From Hippasteria phrygiana (lineage: Eukaryota > Echinodermata > Asteroidea > Valvatida > Goniasteridae): a DNA stretch of 64,000 bases. The position numbers and the translations under genes are program-made. Below the pieces are notes generated by a model. It was not told where the DNA came from, did not search any database, and saw only the letters and a program-made list of their open reading frames with translations. This document shows positions 21,807 to 35,139 of the stretch, piece by piece. The stretch lies in contig JAZGUH010000026.1 of NCBI GenBank assembly GCA_037893225.1, forward strand, positions 62,001 through 126,000. The letters run 5' to 3'. Position 1 is the first letter of the stretch. Every line of letters begins with the position of its first letter.

Positions 21807-22216
21807 GTTTGGTCGTATACTCATCGGTTGTAATTCTATCCTCTGTATTGACATGGGCTTTTATCACATATTGGTATATCAATGGGTCGTCAATTTTCCA
21901 CATTGAGTGGTTGTAATAACATTAAAGATCGCCCGAGAGATATCATTATTCCCGACAGCAAAATATTAAACGTGGGCGTGTTTACAGTGATTGCAAACGT
22001 GTGCGTTGTGTACGGTATTTGGATGGGTCAGTGTCTAGGGTTGGTATCAATGGGTGGTATTTGAATCTAGTTTCATGGGTACCTATTAGTATTATATATG
22101 CTTTATGCATGGTAGTGAAAGTTCAAAGTGGTATAGCCATCGGTATTACCTCAAAATCATGAGAGGCACCACCCTACTCTAAAAACAGTGAGTGCCCCCC
22201 CCCCCCCCCCCCCCGG
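21512..22216. repeat. Cluster of long poly-G and poly-C tracts
   Basis: G runs at about 21512-21531 and 21655-21694 (about 39 G), and C runs at about 21777-21802 and 22196-22214. The 39-G and 26-C runs are 85 bp apart and can base-pair with each other. The ORFs rich in Gly or Pro here are artefacts of these runs. Confidence 0.9.
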
Positions 22217-22741
22217 GCCGGGTGAAGACCGCGAAGGGTTCAGATCGGTATACAGCTAGCTACAGACGAAGTCGAAGCCGAAGCCGAAGCCATGTACCTT
22301 GTTTGAGAAATGCTTGAAAGAACTGCCTTATAGCGCCACCAACAGTTGATAAACAGCAGAAAGTTACGGCGCGATGAGGTAAATTTTTTAATTTCTTTAA
22401 ATGCAAAATTCACCCGTTTTAAAGGATTAAAGCACAATGAAGATATTTCTACACAACTCATATTTCCTTTATGCATTCATACAGAATATGGAGTTAAGTA
22501 AACACTATGAATTGGTACAAATAAAGTGAAAATGGCGTTTTGTGCCAGAAGGAAGTTTTATTGAAATTTAACGCTATGGTTTATTATGGTTAGGAATTCC
22601 ATTTCCGACACCAGAGAAATAACTTGGTCAAGTTGGTGGGCGTGGCCGCCGGCGGTGCGTGCAAACATAAAACCCAGCGTGAAAGTAGGGGGATAAATTG
22701 AAATCTTAACTACACACCATGGCCTTCTAGTGTAATTGAAA

Positions 22742-23653
22742 GGGCGATTGTGTAGTGTAGGGCCCTGTTCCCCATAAAGGGAACAAAAATCCACTATAAG
22801 TACTATTAGGTTATTGGAATAAACCTTCTCGACATTCTCAAAGCATTCATGGGAACTGCATCAGCCTAACTGGCATAAATACTAGAATAGAAGAGCAAGC
22901 ACATTAGAACGGACGTGATTGGTCGCATTAGTCACTTGTTATTGTTAGTTGTCATGCTTGCAAAAATCCTCTTCTGATTGGCTATTATAGCTGTTCTAAT
23001 TACAGAAATTTGCATTCATCAGTAACTGGTACCCTGAGAGGGATTATCCCCAATTATTTCCTTTATTTTTATTGCCATTTAAAATAGATTTTTCTGGTTA
23101 TTATTTTCCTTATGTTCCATGCAAAGTTATGTGAAAAGGGTATCGCTCAACTCATGACAGATATTTAGCATAAAATCAATTAATATTTGGACTGGTTCAC
23201 AGTGCCATAGGCTTGTGTATAAATTACATGGTTTGTTTGGCCTCCAAACCCACAATGCATTGAGAATGTCGAAAAGGTTTATTGCCAAAAGTTAGCAACA
23301 TTACAAACCAACAACAGGTATGCCGTAGATAAAGGGCTGGGTTTTATTTTTTTAGGAAAATTTTGGGGTAAAGCGACAAGGGAGACGACAAAACGCAAAG
23401 CGAAAATAAAGATGGCGATCACCGCGATGCAGTAAACACGCAAAATGACGTTGATTCGCAGGGCAACTGCTGTAAAGCGCGCAAGAAAATTGCATTTTCT
23501 ACCATAATAAACCGTTCAAAATTACCAAAAAAGATGTCAGTAGAATTGAGAGAAGTCTGCTTTAGGTTGAAAAAGTCATTTTGGAATGAGAAAAATAGCC
23601 CTTGACTCTAATTTGATCAAAACTAAAGAGGGGCCCTACACTACACAATCGCC
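22742..23653. mobile_element. 912-bp TIR element with 7-bp target duplication
   Basis: The ends GGCGATTGTGTAGTGTAGGG and the exact inverse CCCTACACTACACAATCGCC (23-bp TIR) are flanked on both sides by ATTGAAA (22735-22741 and 23654-23660). No transposase frame is present. Its interior is homologous to the fragment at 998-1262. Confidence 0.88.
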
Positions 23654-23660
23654 ATTGAAA

Positions 23661-25000
23661 CCACAGAGCTCTTTCCCACAAGTCATTTGCTTTTTGTTTG
23701 AAGAAAATCGGCCAAGGCATTGTGGAGTAACTAACACGTACTAGTTCAAGGTCAACCGGAAAATATTGTTACCTAGAAACAACAAAAGTCGTAAATGACG
23801 TTCATAAATGACTTAATTTCACATTAGCCCTATCGGTGCAGATGGGACTAATGTGAAATTTGTCTGTCACTGCAATTTCTTTGAGGATTTTGGGCCGTTT
23901 GATAATCATTATTCCACACTTTTTAAGATTTCCTTAAAACTTGCATGTTTCAAATGGAATTAAAATTACATGTGATTACCCATATATATACATGTAGTAT
24001 TTCTCAGGATTTACCTTGTTACAGTATAGGCCTCTATAGTTGCAGCCTCTACTTGGATCTCAATGTACGTGTTAAAGTTATGCCTGTGGTAAAATTGTGT
24101 TAGATTGTCCTCCAACTCCCTATGAACCAGGAATGGTTTAAATGCTTAAATTGTTAGTGTCAAAATGCCAGCAGACATTTGTGAATTGTCGATCGGCACA
24201 AAATGAGGGGAAAATTACACTGTGGCTTTCTGAGTTACAAGCAGAAACAACAATTTTTCACAGAGAAGTCAATTTTAGAATTTTAACCGTTTGTACATAT
24301 TTTAAAAGCCCTTTACTATCAAATCCCCGAGTTTTTGAACTAAATTCAATGTTGAATTTGTTGGGGGGCGGGATTTCTTTTTTAACTCAAGTTGTAGTGT
24401 ACACATGGATCGAGCTTCATTTTTTTTAAAAGAACGGAACATATATTAGTAGGCCTATTAGTATTTCACACATCGATATGTCAGAATTGAATTCCCTGTT
24501 TCTTAAATGTCTGAAACTTGAGACCATTGTTTGTTTTCAGGCATTTTTACACTAACAAATGTCTTCCTGGTTTATACTGACTGGTACAACATCTGGATGG
24601 GCCTTTTTTTCTTTCTATTTCCACACAAAAATGTATGGGTCAGCAGCGAAGTAGCACCAAAATTACAATCTGTCCACCTCAACACAGACCGTATCATATT
24701 CACAGAAACATGCAAATTTGCTGCTCACGTATCTTGATGTGATTATGATTGGTTTGTGAGGGCATATTTTCATTCTGTGAGACACAAATCCTGAGTTGCA
24801 CCAAAGATTACTTTACATGTAACAGGAGAAACATTGAATGTGTACCTGTACATCATAGGATTTATTCACACACTGGATTAAATGTTCTTTCTTTTATTGT
24901 CTGTTTGTCTTCAGGTAGTTATGCTGTAGACATCTGGCCTGTTCGGCTCCCCAACCCTGCTGCATCCTGCCATTGACAGTCAAGGGAGCTAGCTTGTCAG
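23661..25000. other. Non-coding AT-rich sequence
   Basis: Nothing recognised beyond ordinary AT-rich sequence. Possible splice-like TCTTCAG sites near 24915 are not backed by an open reading frame of any length. Confidence 0.5.
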
Positions 25001-25002
25001 CT

Positions 25003-26282
<1,280 letters not shown>

Positions 26283-26394
26283 GAGCCAATCCATCACCCA
26301 GAATACCAGCCGGTCACCATCTACAGATATGGTATGTCTTACAAAATACTGTGTTCGTCAAACAAACCACAAGGGAAACTGACTACGTAATTGG

Positions 26395-26580
26395 AATGAA
26401 TTTTCAAACCAAACAAAGAAAATTGGCAGGAGAGGGGTTTGAACCTGAGACCTCCGAAATACTGTACCGGCGCTCTACTAACTGAGCTATTTTGACCTAT
26501 GTTGGCAGTCATCTGGTAGACCATCGGTACAGTATTCTGGAGGTTGCAGATTCAAATCCCACTCCTGCCGGTTTTTCTAA
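26395..26580. mobile_element. Two tRNA-derived SINE ends in inverted orientation
   Basis: AATTGGCAGGAGAGGGGTTT (minus-strand SINE) at 26420 is followed by the inverse order TTGCAGATTCAAATCCCACT at 26545. Both belong to the 4520-4620 family. The pair abuts the left boundary of the giant palindrome. Confidence 0.75.
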
Positions 26581-26696
26581 TTACACTTGTGCTGTTAAGA
26601 AACAATTTTGATTTCTTGCTTTTGTAAACTTGACCTTCATGAAAATTTGTTTACTAGAAATATCACCACTTTCTTTTCATAGGTTGGTTTTCATCA

Positions 26697-28765
26697 TCTC
26701 TCATGATGCAATCCTGTCATCCTAAACTTGACTCCTGTATCCATCTCATCCGCGTTGCCGTATTACAATGATTCAAATGACAACCAGTCAGCTGACGACA
26801 ACCAATCAGAGATCGTCTATGGTAAGTCAGTTGAAAAGATGTAGTTAAGCATTGTCTTGTACAGTGTGATACCGGTCATACGACCTCGATCTGCTACCAA
26901 GGGTCAATTTTATGAAGCTGCTTAACAGTTAATAGAAAAGCTGTGCTAACCTTTAACATACACACAGCCAAGATGTACTCAAGCTTGAACATGCATAGAG
27001 ATTTCAATTGTGGCAGAATTTACTTAATATAGTGATATTAAGTACATTCTGCTTCTTAAGTCAACATGCCCGATTACAGTTTCTGTGAAATGAACAAAGG
27101 TTCTATGAGCAGAAGATCGTGTACTTAGTATCACCATGGAATTTGCCTGTTGAGAGCATTGTGTGGTCCAGCAATGAGAACCATGGTTTTAATAGTTACA
27201 TGTCATTGGTTGGTGCATGGTATTCATCATCTATGCATACAAACTGTGTTTCTCTCAGTTGAACAATATGAATGGCACACGATGTGCATGGCTTATTTCT
27301 GAAGATTTATAGATGTTCATTATTCCTCTATCTATGGTGTAATTAATTGTCAATAGACCTATGAAGAAATGATGTCAAGCTTTGTATTCGCATGCTCCTA
27401 TCTAAAATACGCATTTAAACAAAGCATGATGTCATTTTGTCATAGGTCTATTCCTATTATGAGTTGTTCACAGTTGTCGACAGCTTTTGCAGGGTGTAGT
27501 CTAGACCTCAATCTTGAAAATAGTTTTTGGGATGTGTGTTCATCTTGAATTGCTTAATTTCTCTTATACATGTAGAGATTTCCAAAAGGCGGCATTTTTT
27601 ATGGCTTTGTAACAATTAAAGTCTACAAAATTCTCTACACATTCTCTTTCAAAACAGACGTTCTGATTACAACAACGGTTTTACTGCCAGCATTATGCAA
27701 AAGCAACAAGAATGTTTTCATAATTTAGGTGTTGTCTGATACCTTACTGCAATTTGTTTGTTTCTACCGGGGTTACCAATTTCTTTTTAATAAATTGTTT
27801 TGCAGACACTGTGTTAGAGAGCGACATTCCTTGTTACCGTGCAGATGTCACTCCTTCAAAAGATGATGCCCTGTTACCATGGAGATGTCACTCCTTCAAG
27901 ACGTGATGCCTGTCCAGTATTGCGCTATTTGAAAGTAAACAAAGTAGTGAATTGTTCGTGTGTTCCCTGATTAACAACTTTGGTGTAAAATACCAAAATA
28001 AACCCAAAAGACAAAACATTTGTGTAATTTGCTCAGAAATGTACATCACTTTAGTTCTCAGTGCCAATCGCTTTTGGTTTGTTTCAAGATTCTTTTCTTT
28101 GACACACAGTTACTTTATATTTACAGAAAGCATTGTTACAGCAAAGAAATAATGAGGGAAAACACTTATAGAGATTGTTATGAGGCCAAAAAGTATTCTA
28201 GGTTTTGCCTTGATTAATTTCTTCTTTAAAAATTTGGTCAGAAATCAAACTAAAAATGTATCTTGGCCAAAAACACAAACAGCCATCAATGAACTGAAAT
28301 TTCATAATGGCACTCATTTTGCACTGTAAAAAAATTCCTGTTTATAAAAAGAAATCAACTCTTTCATTAAGAAAATGCTCAATATGTAGATCTGTGTAGA
28401 TTTGCAGATTATCCAAATTTAAAAAGCCATGATACTAAACATGTTCTGAAGAAAACCCAAGTCAAGATACCAAAATGATACTTTTTGGCCTCACTTAATA
28501 TTGATTATGCTTTGTGTAATTTACAGGAACATTCAATGCTAAATGACACATATTACAATGTCAAACAAAGGCTCTTGGACACTCAATCTTGTTTATTTAT
28601 ATTTTATTTTAAGAACTGTGTTTAAAACATTTGAAGAAAAAAATGCAAATTTAAAAACCAAAATAGATTTTGTACTCAAATCAAGAGCTTTAAACAATGT
28701 GACCTTTGTATGTGTTTAATTGCATTGAGTGTTTCTGAAATATAGCGCAGTTTAATTTTAAGAGA
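26697..28765. other. Outer part of left arm, no supported gene
   Basis: A splice-like unit near 26690-26826 (…SSALPYYNDSNDNQS, then GGTAAGTCAG) is conserved in the right arm at 51960-52090, but a 1-bp indel shifts the frame between copies. The sequence 27952-28152 is also well conserved between arms without a recognisable product. Confidence 0.45.
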
Positions 28766-30000
28766 GATGGATCCAACTTTGTCCCTCCCCGGGTGTGGGG
28801 ATGTCTCCAACTTTGTCCCTCCCCTGGTGTAGGGATGTCTCCAACTTTTTCCCTCCCCTGGTGTGGGGATGTCTCCAACTTTGTCCCTCCCCTGGTGTGG
28901 GGATGTCTCCAACTTTGTCCCTCCCCTGGTATGGGAATGTCTCCAACTTTTTCCCTCCCCTGGTGTGGGGATGTCTCCAATTTTTCCCCTCCCCCTGGTG
29001 TGGAGATGTCTCCAACTTTGTCCCTCCCCTGGTGTGGGGATGTCTCCAACTTTGTCCCTCCCCCTGGTGTGGGGATGTCTCCAACTTTGTCCCTCCCCTG
29101 GTGTGGGGATGTCTCCAACTTTGTCCCTCCCCTGGTGTGGGGATGTCTCCAACTTTTCCCCTCCCCTGGTGTGGGGATGTCTCCAACTTTGTCCCTCCCC
29201 TGGTGTGGGGATGTCTCCAACTTTGTCCCTCCCCTGGTGTGGGGATGTCTCCAACTTTGCCCCTTCCCTGGTGTGGGGATGCTCCAACTTTGTCCCTCCC
29301 CTGGTGTGGGGATGTCTCCAACTTTGTCCCTCCCCTGGTGTGGGGATGTCTCCAACTTTGTCCCTCCCCTGGTGTGGGGATGTCTCCAACTTTGCCTCTC
29401 CCCTGGTGTCGGGATGTCTCCAACTTTGTCCCTCCCCTGGTGTGGGGATGTCTCCAACTTTGTCCCTCCCCTGGTGTGGGGATGTCTCCAACTTTGTCCC
29501 TCCCCTGGTGTGGGGATGTCTCCAACTTTGTCCCTCCCCTGGTGTGGGGATGTCTCCAACTTTGTCCCTCCCCTGGTGTGGGGATGTCTCCAACTTTGTC
29601 CCTCCCCTGGTGTGGGGATGTCTCCAACTTTTCCCCTCCCCTGGTGTGGGGATGTCTCCCACTTTGTCCCTCCCCAGGTGTGGGGATGTCTCCAACTTTG
29701 CCCCTCCCCAGGTGTGGGGATGTCTCCCACTTTGTCCCTCCCCTGGTGTGGGGATGTCTCCAACTTTGCCCCTCCCCTGTGTGGGAATGTCTCCAACTTT
29801 GTCCCTCCCCTGGTGTGGGGATGTCTCCAACATTGTCCCTCCCCTGGTGTGGGGATGTCTCCAACTTTGTCCCTCCCCTGGTGTGGGGATGTCTCCAACT
29901 TTGCCCCTCCCCTGGTGTGGGGATGTCTCCAACTTTGCCCCTCCCCTGGTGTGGGGATGTCTCCAACTTTGTCCCTCCCCTGGTGTGGGGATGTCTCCAA
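28766..30000 (+). repeat. 34-bp minisatellite in left arm, about 36 units
   Basis: The unit TCCAACTTTGTCCCTCCCCT plus GGTGTGGGGATGTC is repeated with few substitutions and is flanked on both sides by ATGGATCC. Since 34 is not a multiple of 3 and the unit lacks stops, long frames open on both strands. Confidence 0.98.
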
Positions 30001-31199
30001 GTCTTTTCTCATGGATCCATCACTAATTGTACATTTTTTAACATGTATGCATGCAAAGGTATGGTTCAAGGTTCAAATTCTGATTCTATTTTTTATTTAA
30101 TGGTTACAGCAGAAAATATCTGTTCAAGAAAATATCTGGCTGTTTTATTTTAATTCTAGTGCATATGTAATGACACTTTTTTTCAAACTTAGTTTTTTCT
30201 CACTTCAACAAAATTCCATTCCTTTTTCTAGTTTAGCGCATATAAGTTTTAAATTTTTTTTCTCTCTTTTTTATGCAAATCGCCCATCACAAGCCCATGG
30301 TAACAAGTCTGTCGCTATAGGCACTGGTGTTGGTGTCTAGACTAACTGTTACCTTGTCTAAGTCATTCAAACTGACCACATTGATATTTTCATTCACATA
30401 TTTTAACTCAGAATTTTCCCCTGGGTGGGGACATTTCTTTTTTCTTTTTCACTTTGTCCATGCATGCCATGGTTTAAATATCCATACAAATCGCAAGTTT
30501 TGCATTCATCAGATGTTAATCATGAACCATACCGTTTTTGCTAATTTGTATTTATGTGGCATGTTCTCTCAAGATCTGACAAACTGGGTGAGACATTTAT
30601 ACACGTTTCTGATATTTTTTTCTGACAAATTTACGTCACTGGGATAGACTGCAATTTGACTTCCCAGAAAGGCTGATGATTTCAAAACTAATCATCACAA
30701 AAAGCTCTCCTTACCATGAACCAAAATTTGGATAGAAGTTCTTACCTAATCAAGAATCTTGATAGAACGTGATACATCATATTATAAACTTTTAAAAGCG
30801 ACATGAAAGCCACTTCCACTAACCGAGTCAAAATCTTGCATCTTAAAAATCTGTGAACCCAAAGACAATGCATTATTCAGTTGCATATCAAATTCACAAG
30901 TCAATTTTATTATTTGTAATTCAAATTTCTGAACAGAAAAAAAGAATATATATTTTCACATTTGGTGAAATTTTAACATTCACATTGATTGTATACATTT
31001 TGTTGGTTTATTTTTTGTTTACATTGTCACTCTTTTGGCTAAATTCAAATTGAAAAACTTCCTTCATCAGGGCAACAATGAATGACTAATTGGTGTGACC
31101 TAATGCAAAGCCTCAGCTTGTTGGAGTGGTTTTCATGTTGTAGAATACATAATGCAATATTTAACTTTTAAATCTTACTTTTTTAGCAACTCTCTATTC

Positions 31200-31370
31200 A
31201 AACTCATTGTACAACGCAGTGGCGTTGTGCAAACGTCTGTCGCTGGTTGGCGCCCTCTACTGCCCAGAGCGTGTGGCGACCCGTGGCCCAAGTACTATGG
31301 TTGGTATACCTTTTGTTCAGTTAAATTTGCTCACAATGTGCCACTGGTGCTCTAAGCCACTGGTGTGCTG
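31200..31370 (+). repeat. GTTGTGCAAACGTCTGTCGC repeat, copy 1 of 4
   Basis: The same segment occurs inverted at 34430-34600, direct at 43100-43270 and inverted at 46310-46470. The two copies within each arm are more diverged from each other than from their mirror partners. Confidence 0.9.
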
Positions 31371-31560
31371 CTTTCCATGATTTGACAAGCTGATCAAAAA
31401 AAAGAAAAATCTCCAAAAATCACACAAATAGGAAAGAAAGGATTCCAAATGCCTCCTTAGGTCTTCGTCGGCTGAATGGATGAGTGTAGTGGACTGTGGA
31501 CCAACATTCACTTTTTCACTTTTTTTCAGTTGGTACCCGTCACTCTTTGTTCCTGTTTAA

Positions 31561-31746
31561 ACAGGTCTCTTTTTCGCCATGGTCGTGATGACCAAACCTT
31601 TGATCATACAGGACATCTGCCTCAGATCCGAGGGAGCTCTAGACCTGATTGATGATGGGGACCTCTGCCCAGGTGTGTGGTGTGAGGGTTGGAAAAATGA
31701 CATTCTGATATGGCTGTTCAACTTCACTCACAGGTACTCAGGTTGA
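31561..31746 (+). other. Exon-like ORF conserved in both palindrome arms
   Basis: After AAACAG the frame reads GLFFAMVVMTKPLIIQDICL, then GALDLIDDGDLCPG and WLFNFTH, ending in TGA. The mirror copy at 45926-46111 has the same 186-bp length, no indels and five substitutions (three silent; Glu to Lys and Leu to Pro). No family is recognised. It could be an exon of a duplicated gene or simply conserved repeat DNA. Confidence 0.3.
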
Positions 31747-31799
31747 CAAATTGGTTTCACTTGTTGTAGGAAGTCAGTTTATCACAAGGCGATATCCAA

Positions 31800-33900
31800 G
31801 ATGACATTGGGTTATGAAGGAAAGAAAAAGACCTAACTATAATTATTAAAAATAAATAAGTTTTGATTATTAATTAAACTGGTTTTAAAAGTACACAAAA
31901 TTGAAATTAATAAGTTTAAATTCTCTTGTCAAAGATAACATTTGGGGCACACTAAATTTCTTGAATGAAAATTTTCATACTAGTGTTAATCTGTAGGTCT
32001 CATGGCGATAGGTTTACATTCAGTCAGTTAAAAAAAAACAAATCATGAATTGTATAGATCTTAAATCCAAAATAAAATCTAAATCATAAAATCATATTTA
32101 GACATATCCATGGAACATAAGTAAAATAATTAGGTGAACAACAAAGTTCACGAGAATCTTAAAATTGTTCACAGGTAGCAGTTAAAAACAACTGAAAGCA
32201 AAATTGTAAAGAAATTGACTTTGAATACTTCTGGAAATGTCTTCATACTTTAAAAGCAAAGCATCATTTATTTCAAGTTAATCCATAAACAGTAAAAGTT
32301 AACATATTTAGGCACTTGATCTTCCCATTTCAGGCAGTTAATAATTTCAATGTTACAAAACCATTAAAATGCAAATATTTTAGATAACATTTCTTGTGAA
32401 GGACATATTAGATATATATTTACAACTTACTGTTAATAAACGTATAGTAAACATAAAAAATAAATTAACTAACTTAAACCAATTAACTTACAAAAATTGT
32501 AAACTTAAAGTAAATTAACAGTAAACCTATAGTAATTAAAGGACAGTAAATATGTAGTAAAATTACTATACATGGACATGTATAGTACTTAAATAAAGTT
32601 AAATTAAACTTTCCACAAACCTGTAGTAAACTTAGGATTAACTTCTAAGTACATTGGACATCCATTGTTTGCTGAGTTTGAATAAATAAATAAATAAATA
32701 TATAACATAATGCTGTTTTGAATAGATTGTTCAACTTTAAATGAAAGCTTACATGCAGTGTACAATAGTTAGTCATGCAATGAAAAAGTAGTAATACCCA
32801 ATTCTGCCAAAATTGTCTCTTCATCTTCTGCCAACAAACCTGGTATTTCTGAAAGTTATTTGGTGTCAAATACCTTTTTTGACACTAGTTCATAAATCTG
32901 TTCATTTTTTTCTTGCATGACCAAATACGGAATTACGCCTTGCAAAACAGAACATCAGTTTTAGGTTGTTAGTCTCTAGTTATACAAATAAAGGCTTTTC
33001 CATATTCGTGTAACTCACCAAAGAAAAACAATTCGAAAGCAACATTTTGAGAATTTCTAAACAGTTTTCCCGATGCAGAGCCCACAGGTAGTGGATTATC
33101 CACTGAAAAACATTTAGAGATCAAACTAAAATAGCTGGCAAAAAGCCTAGTAATAACTGCAACAAAAATGTCTGAACCAGTCACGCTTTGCAAGACGGCA
33201 AAAAGTGTCTAAATTTGAGGAACAGCAGTTTTTCTCTACACAAAATCCCAGACAATGAATTTTTTTTTTTTTTTATTATAAAGATCAAACTAAAATAACT
33301 TCACTGGCAAAGCTCAAAACTTTCAGGTAACCTGTTTTGGTTTCTTATCATGTTGTTCTGTATAAAAAATGACACCTGTATTTTTCATGAAATAGAAACA
33401 TTAAATATAGAAAGTTTCGCTAATGAAGTCATCAAAGTAATATAAAGTACTTTATTGTATTTTGACTCAAGATAAAACAGAGTAAGTGTTAATTCAGACT
33501 TTGAGTTTACTCACTAAATTTATTCAATTAAAGATTTAAACCATGCAGTTCAACATGAGGGCTGCCTAAACAAGATGGCAATAAACCAATAAAACTAATA
33601 ATGATAATATTTATTATAGTCAGTTTTATTGTTAGTTTCTATCATTTAAATAACTTCATTGAAATAGGTCATCTTTAGTCATTTACAAGTTAGTTTTACT
33701 AAGTGGGCAAATTGTCTAGCATATGAGCGTAGAAGTAGATGCAAAGTCGTGACTTGTTTGCCCAAAACACGCTAATGTACTTCGTAAACCCAATGTCATC
33801 TACAATATCGCCTGTTGAATATATTTTGCAGTCAGAATAATGAAAATCTTTAAACACACTGTTTTGCTTGGAAGAAGCACAGTTTTTCATTACAAAAAAG
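31800..33900. other. Very AT-rich centre of left arm
   Basis: Short recurring TAAACTTACTG/AGTAAACTTA words at 32400-32640 and an (AAAT)n run at 32684-32702. No gene was seen. It is mirrored at 44100-45890. Confidence 0.6.
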
Positions 33901-34429
33901 GCTATTTTTCTATGCATTTGAATGCCGTAAATTTAATTAAATTTTTTTCTGCAAAAAACAAACAAAAAAACTGCAGTTCTTTCTATGCAAGTGAAACCAA
34001 GATATCCCTGAGTATTGTGAACATTTCCAAAACAAAATACTTGATAAAAAGTTGTGAAGTAGACAGCCATATTGGAATGTTGTTTCTCCAATCAGCACAT
34101 CATCATCTAGGCTGAAGTCGTCATTATTTTGAAGGACCAGAACTCAATTGGTGATGGAGTGGAAAAGTCCAAATAAAAACGGCCATTTTGTTTTTATTTT
34201 TTTACCAAAGTTCACCACCAAAAACACAACTAAAGAACCCAGCGGCCTGGTTGCCCGAACAGGGGGTGACGTCCCGAAAACGCCGCCATATACAGACTCA
34301 CGAAGGCTTAAGTACTAGACATAGTGAATCCTTTCTGACCTTTTTTAGGCCATTGTTTGGTTTTTCAATAGGCACTTTCACCCACATGACAATTAAGTCA
34401 TGTACTAGGCAAATAAGCTTGTCGAATCA

Positions 34430-34600
34430 GGTGGAGGCAGTATACCAGTGGTGCAGAGTACCAGCGGCACATGAGCAAATTTTGCTGAATAATAGGTATA
34501 TCAACCATAGTACTTGGGTCATCAGGTTGCTACATGCTCTGGGCAGTAGAGGGCACCAACCAGCGACAGACGTTTGCACAACGCCACTGCCTTTTTTTTG
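34430..34600 (-). repeat. GTTGTGCAAACGTCTGTCGC repeat, copy 2 of 4
   Basis: Inverted relative to 31200-31370. Together they form the ends of a 3.4-kb inverted repeat nested within the left arm. Confidence 0.9.
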
Positions 34601-34788
34601 GTCTCTTTTTTTTTGAAAAAAAATTGAAAAGGGGTTCCCCTTGTAATAAATTTGTACGAAAAAAAAATTGAAAAAAGCCCCCCCCTTGTCATTATTTTGT
34701 CAGAATGTTTAAAGGCCCCTTCCTCTCAATTAAGAGGAGCAACCTTTAAAATGTGGTTTACCAAGGATACTCCATTGTTGGAGTAAAA

Positions 34789-34942
34789 AAAGGACTGCAT
34801 TGTATGCAAATGTTGCCCAACAATGAACCCTTGGGCCATTTGCATATTACCCTATGCATATTAATAATGCATAGATGTTACATGCAAATTACACAAGGTT
34901 TGCACTGTGGGACACATTGCAACATACAATGCAGTCCCTTTA
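34789..34942. mobile_element. TIR element AAAGGACTGCATTGTATG
   Basis: AAAGGACTGCATTGTATGCA and CATACAATGCAGTCCCTTT end a 154-bp element with the central palindrome GCATATTAATAATGCATA. The mirror copy is at about 42750-42905. Confidence 0.85.
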
Positions 34943-35058
34943 AAGATGTCATTTTGTACCATGTTTCTGTGACCTTTGTTGCAAGAGGGCGGTTTTCATT
35001 TTTGTTTTCATGCTTCTAATTTAGCTTAAATTGACATTTCTCAATTTTTTTGGTATAG

Positions 35059-35132
35059 GAATTCAGAGATGGATACTCCATGCAAATCCAAAATGTCACA
35101 GCCCAGCAAAAGTGGCCGAGGTCACCCAACAG
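35059..35132 (+). other. Second exon-like segment shared by both arms
   Basis: GGTATAG precedes it and a GTACAA donor-like site follows. From the ATG at 35069 it reads MDTPCKSKMSQPSKSGRGHP. The right-arm mirror (about 42600-42657) reads MDISRPSKRGKGHP, differing by an 18-bp in-frame gap. The frame survives in both, but no family is recognised. Confidence 0.3.
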
Positions 35133-35139
35133 GTACAAA

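Noticed and set aside
27952..28152. 66-codon frame conserved in both palindrome arms
   Set aside because: The mirror frame at 48928-49128 differs by about three residues, but this whole stretch is equally well conserved outside the frame, so conservation is not evidence of coding.
28676..30153. Five overlapping ORFs of 387-459 codons on both strands
   Set aside because: They are frames through the 34-bp minisatellite, whose unit has no stop in any frame. Identical artefacts appear at 47479-48529.
31215..31370. Frame LCKRLSLVGALYCPERVATRG as an exon
   Set aside because: Two of the four copies contain an early stop (…EHVAT then stop) and the segment is a dispersed repeat.
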